Of a stretch of DNA of 48,755 nucleotides, positions 15,835-23,682 are shown piece after piece. Each line of letters begins with the position of its first letter. Within the stretch, counting starts at the first letter, position 1. The translations under genes and the position numbers were made by a program. The notes under the pieces were generated by a model. The model searched no databases. It saw nothing but the letters and a program-made list of their open reading frames with translations, and was not told the origin of the DNA. Source of the DNA: a virus; IMG/VR virus record IMGVR_UViG_3300048597_000654, positions 1 to 48,755 of that record, one strand, 5' to 3'.

Positions 15835-16773
15835 TTATCCGATGATCACAATATGACCGGTAATGGCTGTATTGGTTGCCCAGGCTACATCACCGTTGTC
15901 GGCAACTGAAACATCGGTATCTACGAGAATATTCGGGCTGCCATCTTCATAGATTGCCACTTGCAGGGCTTTGGTTGCGCCCAGGCCATGGGTGCTTTCG
16001 CTCACGGTGCCACTGCTTGCTGCCGTAATATCGGCACTGTATTTGCGAGTAAAAGTGGCCAGGCCTGCAGGTGTTACTACTCTTGTGCCATCTGTCTTGG
16101 CAATTGTTTCCGCTTCAGTGGCAAGTTCCGAAATCCCCTTAACGCTGGTACTGGCATCGGGTGCCGTTCCTGCACCTGTCTGCACAATGGTGATTGAAGT
16201 AGAACCCAGCGTGATTGTATCGTTATTAATCGACCAGCTGGTGTCGTGGTACGTGGTACCCTGTTGCACCAGAAATAAATGGTTGGCCAGTTGCGCGCCG
16301 GTTTCAGAAGAGCGGGAGGCAGTGCCGGATGCTGGCGCAATATAAATACCATTTTGGGTGGGATCGCTTTGGTTTGTTAATAAAATCCGATCTCCGGTGG
16401 CAATGGTCACACCGTCCAATGTTTGACCGTTTGCCAAGCCAGATGCCAAAGTAACGTTACTGGTGGCTACCAGTCGAACAGGAGTGCCCCAGGTCAACCC
16501 AAGCAAGCGAGAGTTAACGTAAGCCACAACCGATTCTGCAGAGGGTACATTGGTTGCGCTGGCCCCTGTCATATCATCAGCATCCAGAATATCCCGCGCA
16601 TCCAAAAACTTGAACCATGCTGATGCGGCTTTCAAATAAAGTGAGTCATCATCCGTATCATAGTAAGCTTGCGCCTCTGCCGGCGAGCCTGGAGCAGAAG
16701 CCAATTTTTGAAAGGCAAAATTTTGCAATTCGTTTTTGTTAAGATCGATTGCGGTTAAAAATTTACGGCCCAT
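15835..16773 (-). CDS. Tail fibre protein
   Basis: A 312-residue protein. The start 'KFLTAIDLNKNELQNFAFQ' is a common N-terminal attachment motif of phage fibres, followed by 'AYYDTDDDSLYLKAASAWF'. The middle part contains 'VRLVATSNVTLASGLANGQT' and 'GDRILLTNQSDPTQNGIYIA', a well-known fibre shaft pattern. The next part, 'ASTSVKGISELATEAETIAK', is a classic gp37-type fibre motif. The last 60 residues are a beta domain. It is the second fibre system, separate from the H-like one at 9.6-11 kb. Confidence 0.8.
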   Translation of the reverse strand: MGRKFLTAIDLNKNELQNFAFQKLASAPGSPAEAQAYYDTDDDSLYLKAASAWFKFLDARDILDADDMTGASATNVPSAESVVAYVNSRLLGLTWGTPVRLVATSNVTLASGLANGQTLDGVTIATGDRILLTNQSDPTQNGIYIAPASGTASRSSETGAQLANHLFLVQQGTTYHDTSWSINNDTITLGSTSITIVQTGAGTAPDASTSVKGISELATEAETIAKTDGTRVVTPAGLATFTRKYSADITAASSGTVSESTHGLGATKALQVAIYEDGSPNILVDTDVSVADNGDVAWATNTAITGHIVIIG

Positions 16774-16794
16774 TGAGTGTTACTCCTTTTTGCG

Positions 16795-17802
16795 TCAATT
16801 ACAGGTGATTGTGCCGCTCAATGGTTGTGACCACTGGGCCGTCAATTGATTGGTTGAATTGTGCTCAATATCGATTTCGTAAAAAGTGCCAGCGGTATCC
16901 TTGAAAACCACAGCGGGATACTTGCCCAGGTTGTGATTGACTACGATGCTGGCCACGTCCACAAAAGAAACTGAGTAAGTTGAATCACCGGTGCCATCTT
17001 GCCCAGGTGGTCCCTCTTCCCCAGCTGGCCCAACTTCCCCTTGTGGGCCGCGAATATTTCCAGCCAGCGTCCAGATGGTACTGTCTGTTTTTTCGTAATA
17101 ATCGCCAGTCAGAGCGTCTAGGTAAAAATCATTTTTCTTACCTAGCCCTGTGGATGGTGGGCCATCTCCTGTATGCCAAGCACTGGCTGTGGAGTTGCCA
17201 CCGCCGCCGTTCCCTGGATTAATGGGCGGGAATATAGTGGATGGCGGTAAATAATCCTCAGGATAGGGCACGACATTTTCATTGACATAAATAGCTGTCG
17301 GAATCTGGCCGGTCTGAATCCAGGCGCTATCACCCAGATAAACAGTTTGCTCCCATTCGACACGCCAAACATCGTGCTGATCCATGTCGGGGTACCAGGC
17401 ATCGGGAAAACAGCCCATGATCCTGGCGGGCCCAACCGGCAAAACGTCCGTTTCAGCGTAAGTGTCAATTGATTGTGCTTGCCGGGTGCCCCATCTGGTA
17501 TGGTGAATGTACCCTGCTAGTGCAATGGCCAGAGTCCGAACATCGACGGCATGCCCTGGATTTTGTAAGGCTCGCGTAATGCAATGCGCCTCAAACCGAC
17601 AGGTTCCATGCAGTTGCCCGGTTCCCATATCTTCCGCCGGTTCAAACTGGGTTAATTCCAGTAATATCGTAGGAGTAGGGATTTTCTTTTGCGTGCGCTC
17701 GTAGTCAAACCGGATTAAAGCCATTTCCGGGAACGCTGCAGCAAGCCGCTCAACAACGCGGGCATGCAGTAATTCAATGTTAATGCCTTCAGTAAGTGCC
17801 AT
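16795..17802 (-). CDS. Tail-terminator-like domain fused to a collagen-like fibre
   Basis: The start chosen is ATG at 17802 (335 residues) because it shares a base with the stop of the upstream gene (TAATG); a longer frame to 17823 is less likely. Residues 1-180 look like a globular tail-completion or terminator protein ('LHARVVERLAAAFPEMALI', 'CRFEAHCITRALQ', 'VDVRTLAIALAGYI'), fitting its place after the Z-like gene. A GNGGGG linker (about 200) then leads into a 'SAWHTGDGPPSTGLG' fibre motif, a short collagen stretch (GPQGEVGPAGEEGPPGQ) and a 65-residue beta tip. A fusion of a tail end protein and a fibre is unusual. Confidence 0.65.
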   Translation of the reverse strand: MALTEGINIELLHARVVERLAAAFPEMALIRFDYERTQKKIPTPTILLELTQFEPAEDMGTGQLHGTCRFEAHCITRALQNPGHAVDVRTLAIALAGYIHHTRWGTRQAQSIDTYAETDVLPVGPARIMGCFPDAWYPDMDQHDVWRVEWEQTVYLGDSAWIQTGQIPTAIYVNENVVPYPEDYLPPSTIFPPINPGNGGGGNSTASAWHTGDGPPSTGLGKKNDFYLDALTGDYYEKTDSTIWTLAGNIRGPQGEVGPAGEEGPPGQDGTGDSTYSVSFVDVASIVVNHNLGKYPAVVFKDTAGTFYEIDIEHNSTNQLTAQWSQPLSGTITCN

Positions 17803-18335
17803 TACTTCTTTTTGCCTTCCCACACCAGCTCATGCTCAAAGCGCTGGAAAAAGAAATCTTCCCAGCCCTCAAACACTTGGCGCTCTAAGATAGAAGCGCC
17901 CTCTTCAATCTCTTTGTAAACAGACACAATGGGAAAACGTCTCTTGCCCACCCTTTCATAAATATGCCGGTTTCCGTTTCGCCCAGTCGCAATAAAAGCG
18001 CCATCGTATTGTTCGCCACCAGCTTTTACACCTGTTGCGTTCTGCCTTGGATTCTTTAAGCGGATGGCAGAAACAGGGTTAAGCCCAAACCAGACCCGGA
18101 CACGCTCCGTGCTCTTGTTATAAAGGGCATACCGCAAGCGTGCCCGGATCACCTTGGAAGGAATGTTTAAACCTGCAGCTAAAGCCCGCCGCGCTCTTGT
18201 TTGCATCCATTGAGCTGTGCGGTTCAATGCTCTAGCCATTGCTTTTTCCGCTTCTTTTGGGGTGGCTGCTAAAGCGGTCGATATAGCCTCTATCTGGCTT
18301 TGGTCGATTGTTAAAAACTGCCCAGCGCCAACCAT
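17802..18335 (-). CDS. Z: Minor tail protein Z-like
   Basis: A 177-residue protein resembling the lambda gpZ / prophage minor tail Z family: 'AEKAMARALNRTAQWMQTRARRALAAG' pattern (about 30-56), 'SKVIRARLRYALYN' and 'RVRVWFGLNPVSAIRLKNP'. The C-terminal part has the usual 'IYERVGKRRFPIVSVY' strand. The family takes part in joining heads and tails. It starts at the stop of the FII-like gene and ends in a TAATG overlap with the next gene. Confidence 0.8.
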   Translation of the reverse strand: MVGAGQFLTIDQSQIEAISTALAATPKEAEKAMARALNRTAQWMQTRARRALAAGLNIPSKVIRARLRYALYNKSTERVRVWFGLNPVSAIRLKNPRQNATGVKAGGEQYDGAFIATGRNGNRHIYERVGKRRFPIVSVYKEIEEGASILERQVFEGWEDFFFQRFEHELVWEGKKK

Positions 18336-18649
18336 TACTCAAACTCCAACATGACGTGAGCCAGCCCGGCCCCTTCTTGCTGAACCGTACTGACCAGGTA
18401 ATTTTCCCCGGCAATGACGCACTGCATTGAACGGTGAATATTGACGGCATCAGTTTCCTTGCAAATAAAGCGGGGTTTCTGAGTGTCCATCTCGTATTCA
18501 CCAATGCGCGGTTTTGTATAGGCATCATCAAATATGCCAACCACACGAAAAGGCTCTGAATTTTCCGCCAAGGGTGTAAAATATGCCGGAATGGCAAATT
18601 CATCCTCGTCTAAAAATTCGTCTAAATCTTCCCAGGCAGGGGCTGACAT
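18335..18649 (-). CDS. Head-tail joining protein, lambda FII-like
   Basis: A 104-residue protein of the lambda FII type: an acidic N-terminus ('WEDLDEFLDEDEFAI'), 'FRVVGIFDDAYTKPRIG' (about 34-50) and a pair of strands ending 'MLEFE'. In lambda FII the equivalent region forms the surface to which the tail attaches. It is next to the Z-like gene, as expected. It lies just after a hairpin terminator that separates it from the capsid genes. Confidence 0.75.
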   Translation of the reverse strand: MSAPAWEDLDEFLDEDEFAIPAYFTPLAENSEPFRVVGIFDDAYTKPRIGEYEMDTQKPRFICKETDAVNIHRSMQCVIAGENYLVSTVQQEGAGLAHVMLEFE

Positions 18650-18718
18650 TGGGGAATCCTCCTACCTCCAATCTACTGGCCCACACCTCTGAAAACTTGC
18701 CGCTAAATTTCACCAAAG

Positions 18719-18756
18719 AAAAAACCCCGGTGAGTTTTCGCACCGAGGTTTTTTAT
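18719..18756 (-). terminator. Rho-independent terminator between capsid genes and head-tail joining genes
   Basis: Arms AAAACC-C-CGGTG (18721-18732) and CACCG-A-GGTTTT (18741-18752) enclose an eight-base loop with one mismatch. On the minus strand the hairpin is followed by a T-rich run (TTTTTT). It also has T's on the other strand, so it may act both ways. It lies within the late transcript, which suggests partial termination that lowers tail gene expression relative to capsid. Confidence 0.75.
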
Positions 18757-18781
18757 GTTTTAGAGGACGAAGAGACAGGGA

Positions 18782-19255
18782 CTAAAGCGTTGGATTTTTC
18801 AGGTCAGCGCCTTGATAGCGGCCACCAAAGAATAACGCCGTAACATCACCAACAATCGGACTATCTACCTGTTCAACCCCTTTCAGGAAGAAGCAAGGCT
18901 TACCTTCCGGCAAATGATCGGCTTGCAATTCAATAGCATAGACTTTATTAGCCGCTGCCGCTGTGGTGAAACCAGTTGCCGCCACCTCAGTCCGTGCGCC
19001 ACGGTTTTGGCCGTCAGCATCCTGTAAGGTAACATTGAACGGAATCGGCACAGGGTTGTTACCAGCCAGGTCATCACAGGCCTGAATAGTAATCAAGCTA
19101 GTACCGGTGGCACCAGCCGCTTTGTTGATTAACAGTACCGCTTTACTAAAGTTTTCCAGACTGAAAACATCAGATGAAACAGTACCAGAAAACACGTCGG
19201 CGGAAGGAGCTAAGCCCACTGCCACGGCTACTTGGTCAGTAAAGTGTAAAAACAT
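18782..19255 (-). CDS. Probable capsid decoration or stabilisation protein
   Basis: A 157-residue beta-rich protein without known motifs. It lies directly downstream of the capsid gene (gap of 31 bases) and upstream of a terminator, the position of head decoration proteins (lambda D-like) in related phages. Features are 'VFSLENFSKAVLLINKAAGATG' at about 31-52, and 'ELQADHLPEGKPCFFLKGVEQ'. It has no membrane segment or signal. The role is inferred from position only. Confidence 0.55.
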   Translation of the reverse strand: MFLHFTDQVAVAVGLAPSADVFSGTVSSDVFSLENFSKAVLLINKAAGATGTSLITIQACDDLAGNNPVPIPFNVTLQDADGQNRGARTEVAATGFTTAAAANKVYAIELQADHLPEGKPCFFLKGVEQVDSPIVGDVTALFFGGRYQGADLKNPTL

Positions 19256-19286
19256 AATAGTGATGGTTACCTCATTACTTCAATAA

Positions 19287-21161
19287 CTACGCACGTGCGC
19301 CGAGTGCAACGAAGGGACTCAAAGTGTCGGCACCTTTGTAAGGCGTCAACTGCTTAGCCCACATAGGCTGCCCATCATTCCGCATCGTGAATTTAAAAGT
19401 GGTTTCGCCCTCAACGAATTTCACGTGAATAGACTGAGTGGCTTCCATTTCCCCTTTATCTGCGTACAGATAGGAGGACAGGTCAACAAGTTGCAGGTCA
19501 CCTTGAACGCCGCGAGCTTCGGCATATTCTACCGGAATCAGAGGACGGCCCAATAGGGTGGCGTAAGGTTTATTCGCCAAGCTGCCTTCAGGAACATAAA
19601 TGGGCATATCGCCAATTTTCAACAGGGGTAATTGAGAATCCAGCTCTTGGTTGTACAGCCAGACCGCATCTTTGCGGCAAGGTGCATACAAACGTGCCCA
19701 CATTTTTGTGATGTTCTCAACAACAACAGTTCCAGCAGCCTGACTGGTTTCTTTGGCAACTACAGCCAGCAAATCGGACTTAAAGTAGCCCAACATTTCA
19801 CCAGCGCCGTCGCCGTACATGATTTCATTTTCGTTTTTGAAAACGAATTCTTCAGTAAAGGCATTCGAAATATAAGTGCCCAAGGCTGCCGCATCGCTTA
19901 GTAGCTCATCAGTTGCGTAGCAAATACCGGTGATCTTGTTCATTTTAAGTTCAATTTTTCTAAACTTGGGTTGGCTTTTAGCAACAGTACCGGCTTCTTT
20001 GTCACGATAAACCTGAACACCACCCCAACGCTTACCAGTTTGACGACTGCTTTCATCAACGCCATTCAAAGTCATAGTGTTGCTATTCGAGGACATGGGC
20101 AGCTTGTTAACTCTGCTCATCAATTCACCGGAGTTATAAACATTTTTTTGTAATTCGCCAGCAAAAGTTGGCTGCACCAAGAAGCCGCCATCAGCGCCCA
20201 CTTGCTCAGACATACCGGAAGCTGCTCTAGTGGCTTCAAACTGGCGGTTCAAATCCAGCAAACGCGGGTCAACATTACGGCCACCGGAAATTTCAGCCGC
20301 GGCCACAGCCTGCAATTGCTCACCGAATGACTTAAATTCTTTTTTCACAGTGGAAGGCTCTTTGTCTGGCTTCCCACCTTGATCGGCAACAGGATTCTTT
20401 CTAGAGCGTTCTTCCAGAACCTCAAGTACTGCCCGGCTAAATTCCTCAACAGAGGCACCGGCAGTAACAGCTTTCTCAGCAATATCTACAAGGTCATGAG
20501 CTTGACCGATTTTACGGATTTCCGCAGAGCGAGTGCGCTCAGCCTTAATCATATCAGCAAAATTAACAGTAGGCTCGGCAGCTTTGGTTGCAGCGGGAGC
20601 CTGAGTGGTAGTTTCTTCTTTCGGTTCCATTTGCTTCGATTCCTTATTGTTTACTATTACAGGTTCGTCATTGCGGCCCACGCCAACGGTTATATCTGCG
20701 GGTACTGACACAAAGGAAATTTCATAGGGCTCCCAATCGGTTACCAGAATCACATCCTCACCGTCTTGCACGCCGGTTTTAGTAGCGGCATAGACGCGGT
20801 AACCAACGCTTACATTGGTACGAATCTCGTCCTCAACGTCGTTTAGGACTTCAGTGCCCAATTCACTACGGGAAATTTTGCAAGTAGCCCGGCCTTTACG
20901 ATCAGAGATTTCAGCCCCTTTTACAGCGCCAACCTGAGTATCCCAATCGTGATTAAGTAGCACGGCGGCGTTGTTTTTCAACCGATCCATCCGCATGGCA
21001 CCCGGCTCATGGCTCAAAATTTCATACCCGTACCAACGCAGGTAGGGTTCCTCAGAAGAGAAAGACAACTCAACAGTGCGGTCTTTCAAATCCACGCTTC
21101 GGACTTCAGCCGTCCGGCGGAGCAATTCAGGTTTACTATTTATCTTCTGAAGTAGATCCAT
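19287..21161 (-). CDS. Prohead protease-major capsid protein fusion (HK97 type)
   Basis: The start chosen is ATG at 21161 (624 residues); an earlier GTG at 21200 has no ribosome site. Residues 15-165 are a U35/HK97-type prohead protease with its catalytic triad in place: His71 in 'LLNHD', Ser118 in 'VSVGYR' and Glu147 in 'YEISFVSVPA'. A charged linker and scaffold-like helix follow (165-295). From about 310 on the HK97 capsid fold is seen ('GADGGFLVQPTFAGEL', 'MTLNGVDESSR', 'ENEIMYGDGAGEMLGY', 'PIYVPEGSLANKPYATLLGR'). The protease presumably cleaves itself and the scaffold segment from the capsid during maturation. It overlaps the portal gene by 26 bases. Confidence 0.93.
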   Translation of the reverse strand: MDLLQKINSKPELLRRTAEVRSVDLKDRTVELSFSSEEPYLRWYGYEILSHEPGAMRMDRLKNNAAVLLNHDWDTQVGAVKGAEISDRKGRATCKISRSELGTEVLNDVEDEIRTNVSVGYRVYAATKTGVQDGEDVILVTDWEPYEISFVSVPADITVGVGRNDEPVIVNNKESKQMEPKEETTTQAPAATKAAEPTVNFADMIKAERTRSAEIRKIGQAHDLVDIAEKAVTAGASVEEFSRAVLEVLEERSRKNPVADQGGKPDKEPSTVKKEFKSFGEQLQAVAAAEISGGRNVDPRLLDLNRQFEATRAASGMSEQVGADGGFLVQPTFAGELQKNVYNSGELMSRVNKLPMSSNSNTMTLNGVDESSRQTGKRWGGVQVYRDKEAGTVAKSQPKFRKIELKMNKITGICYATDELLSDAAALGTYISNAFTEEFVFKNENEIMYGDGAGEMLGYFKSDLLAVVAKETSQAAGTVVVENITKMWARLYAPCRKDAVWLYNQELDSQLPLLKIGDMPIYVPEGSLANKPYATLLGRPLIPVEYAEARGVQGDLQLVDLSSYLYADKGEMEATQSIHVKFVEGETTFKFTMRNDGQPMWAKQLTPYKGADTLSPFVALGARA

Positions 21162-22725
21162 CTTTCGGTTCTGGCTCCGTTGGGACTGGTACTTGTCCAC
21201 TAATAAACTTCATAATCAGGTCGTCAGATAAGCCGCTATTTTTCATACTTTCAACGTCACGAGCATATTCAGTCCAAACCTCTTCAGGATCTCGGCCTTG
21301 TTCTCGAATCACATCGCTGGGTGAACGCAGTAACTTATCCACCGATGAAACAGCCGCATTGACATCTTTGGTGGGATCAATCCATGACCAGCGGCGTCCT
21401 TGCCAACTGGCATTCAGATATTTTTCCAGCTTGGCAAAGGGCAAAGGGTTGCCATTAACAAGGATTTTTCTTGCTAAAAGATGATGAGCCAGCCATTTGC
21501 CATAAACGACATCATGCAAGCCCTCAATCAAGAACTCCTGAAGAGACATCCATTCATCGCGCTCATCCAGTGAGCCTTGACGGATGGATGAAAAATTTAC
21601 ATCGGTTAAGTCGTTGGTCAGGGAGTGATAAGACACACCCATGCCCGCACTGGCTCCGCGTAGCATTGCCTTGTTGAATGGGTCAAACTCACCATTAGGA
21701 TATGCGGGATCCCACTTTTCAGCCTTCCATCCTATTGGAAGGGTTTCAAAGGTGCCGGGTTCAGCATCCAGAATATAGCGTTCATCTTCACAGGCTTCTG
21801 GCTCGCCATCGTTGTTATTCCCAGCGGCTTGATCTGCCAGTTCCTCAGGGGTTTCATATTCCCGCGTGAGAAATCCCATTTTAGAAGCGCCAACACGCGC
21901 AGAAGTTACGGCGGCCTGTTCAAACCCTTTGATCATATTCATACGCCAGAGGGCAGAAACCCCCCAAGGAATCCCACGCTTTTGGCCTGTAAATTCAGTA
22001 ACAAAGCGGTGAATGATCTGATCGGCGGGAACCCGCAGAAAGTTATCCGGCCCACCCACACCCCAATATGCTTTTTCTGGGGTGTCCTTAGTCGTGAAAT
22101 AGTAGGCGATTGGGCGACCAAACTCATTAAATTCAATACCCTGCCTGATAAAATTGCCATTCCCTAAGTCCTCAACTTTGAGAAATAGAGGAATTCGCTG
22201 CGGATCAATCAATTGGACAGCAAAGCCAGACGGGCTAGCATTTTTTCCATACATAAAGCGCAGGACAGCTTCGCCATCACGTGCTATGGTGCTGATGAAT
22301 TGCTTTTCAACATCCAGCCAGGACAATTTGCCGGTGACATCACAACTGCCCAACTTTCCCCATTTCCACCATGCTTCTTCAATGGCGGTATTGGCAAGAG
22401 TATCCAGTTTTTTATTTGTATCAGTGGCTTTAACCTGAAGGTAAACACCTTTGGGTCCGACCACATTTCTTTTTAAGATGCGAATATAGTTTTTCACATA
22501 GTCGTTATTGGCATATTGCTCACGACTACGCGCAACCATCGTTCGCAACTGCATTTCCAAAATAAAATCAATATGAACTGGTTGGGATGGCCAAGATGCA
22601 GTTCTTAAATCGTGTTTAGCAGCATCGTAAAACCGTCGGCCTGATGGGGCAAACGGAATCAGCCTTTTTTTTGCACTGGGCGCTACAGCCTCAGCCGATC
22701 TTTTGAAAAAATCGAATAAGCTCAT
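21136..22725 (-). CDS. Portal protein, lambda gpB family
   Basis: A 529-residue portal of the lambda type: 'HIDFILEMQLRTMVARSREQ' (about 51-70), 'YANNDYVKNYIRILKRNVVGPKG' pattern, 'TIARDGEAVLRFMYG', 'YDPQRIP'-like 'QLIDPQRIPLFL', 'ADQIIHRFVTEFTGQKRGIPW' pattern and 'DFSSIRQG'-like 'VNFSSIRQGSLDERDEW'. It forms the 12-fold ring at the head vertex, through which DNA is packed. It is preceded by the gpW-like gene and the DUF6527-like gene and followed by the protease-capsid fusion. Confidence 0.95.
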   Translation of the reverse strand: MSLFDFFKRSAEAVAPSAKKRLIPFAPSGRRFYDAAKHDLRTASWPSQPVHIDFILEMQLRTMVARSREQYANNDYVKNYIRILKRNVVGPKGVYLQVKATDTNKKLDTLANTAIEEAWWKWGKLGSCDVTGKLSWLDVEKQFISTIARDGEAVLRFMYGKNASPSGFAVQLIDPQRIPLFLKVEDLGNGNFIRQGIEFNEFGRPIAYYFTTKDTPEKAYWGVGGPDNFLRVPADQIIHRFVTEFTGQKRGIPWGVSALWRMNMIKGFEQAAVTSARVGASKMGFLTREYETPEELADQAAGNNNDGEPEACEDERYILDAEPGTFETLPIGWKAEKWDPAYPNGEFDPFNKAMLRGASAGMGVSYHSLTNDLTDVNFSSIRQGSLDERDEWMSLQEFLIEGLHDVVYGKWLAHHLLARKILVNGNPLPFAKLEKYLNASWQGRRWSWIDPTKDVNAAVSSVDKLLRSPSDVIREQGRDPEEVWTEYARDVESMKNSGLSDDLIMKFISGQVPVPTEPEPKDGSTSEDK

Positions 22726-22726
22726 T

Positions 22727-23092
22727 TCAGCACCACTGAACCAGACCGTTTGTTATAAAGTAATGACAACCATTTTTGCCTGGATTCCTAAATACGGAAG
22801 GACTTACAGTTGGCACCCCGTTTTCATCCCTGAAAGACCAGCCCCTACTGCCATCTATCGGAATAGTTTGAACATACTTTTTACAATCACCGTCTGGATG
22901 CGTTCCATTGCACGGACAAAGATAACTGATACTTTTTTTGTCGGGCTCTACATATATAACGCCTAGCTCAGGCATTACAATTCCTGGCCAAGTATCATCG
23001 TCCCAAAGGAAACGCTTCAAACATTCATCTTCTTTCAAATAACGTACGGTATAAGCCCCGTTAAATCGTTGAAGCATAACTGTTTTCTCCAT
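22727..23092 (-). CDS. DUF6527-like small protein in the head module
   Basis: A 121-residue protein resembling the DUF6527 family: 'GVIYVEPDKKSISYLCPCNG' pattern, 'IPIDGSRGWSF', 'GVPTVSPSVF' and 'GCHYFITNGLVQWC'. The paired cysteines (CPC, C..C) and the histidine near the end could bind a metal. It sits between the gpW-like and portal genes, with gaps of two and one bases, so it is co-expressed with head genes although the family is not known as a head component. It could be a passenger gene with another role. Confidence 0.6.
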   Translation of the reverse strand: MEKTVMLQRFNGAYTVRYLKEDECLKRFLWDDDTWPGIVMPELGVIYVEPDKKSISYLCPCNGTHPDGDCKKYVQTIPIDGSRGWSFRDENGVPTVSPSVFRNPGKNGCHYFITNGLVQWC

Positions 23093-23094
23093 GG

Positions 23095-23682
23095 CTAAAA
23101 CCTAACCCTCACTGTGGGCCCAAACAATTTACTGCCACTCTTTGCGCGTAATTCAGCGTTGTATTCGGCGCGATAACGATCCCGAAGTTTTAACAAATCG
23201 CCAATAGGAGTGCGCCATAATTCGCGCCGGCTACCGTTAACCTCAATAACATAACGCTCTTGATCCTTCGTGGCTCGCTTGGCCAAAACCGCTTCAATAG
23301 CGTCCAAAGCCTGCTTTACAAAAGAACGGCCATCAGCACCAGGTGCGAGTAAATTTGGTTTTACACGCATTGTACCGGTGCAAATTTCATGCACCTCACC
23401 AGCTTTCAGGGCACGTAGTGAGTAAGAATACTCCCCAGGCACCCATGGGCTTGTACCAGAAGCTGGGGACAATGCGCCAGCGGCAACCTGGAATAGGTGA
23501 CTCTCTCCATCCTGGGTGGATGTTAAGTCTATGTTGTCAGGCCCTCTCAGATACAAAGCAGCGCTCCATCCATCAGCAGGTAGATAGCACGGCAAGTCAA
23601 CGCTGAATCTCAACGTTGTCCCGGCTGTAATGGATGATGGAATTTGGGGCACAAAATCACCAGCGGTTAACGAAACCGCCAC
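23095..23682 (-). CDS. Head-tail connector with gpW-like C-terminal part
   Basis: A 195-residue protein with GTG start inside the end of the terminase gene (26-base overlap). Residues 1-115 are beta-rich ('AGTTLRFSVDLPCYLPADGW', 'VPGEYSYSLRALKAGEVHEI'). Residues about 118-195 resemble lambda gpW: a helix ('QALDAIEAVLAKRATKD'), a strand pair around 'YVIEVNGSRRELWRT' and a second helix 'GDLLKLRDRYRAEYNAEL'. GpW plugs the portal after packaging, and its gene is between terminase and portal in lambda, as here. The added N-terminal beta domain is not in lambda gpW. Confidence 0.7.
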   Translation of the reverse strand: MAVSLTAGDFVPQIPSSITAGTTLRFSVDLPCYLPADGWSAALYLRGPDNIDLTSTQDGESHLFQVAAGALSPASGTSPWVPGEYSYSLRALKAGEVHEICTGTMRVKPNLLAPGADGRSFVKQALDAIEAVLAKRATKDQERYVIEVNGSRRELWRTPIGDLLKLRDRYRAEYNAELRAKSGSKLFGPTVRVRF

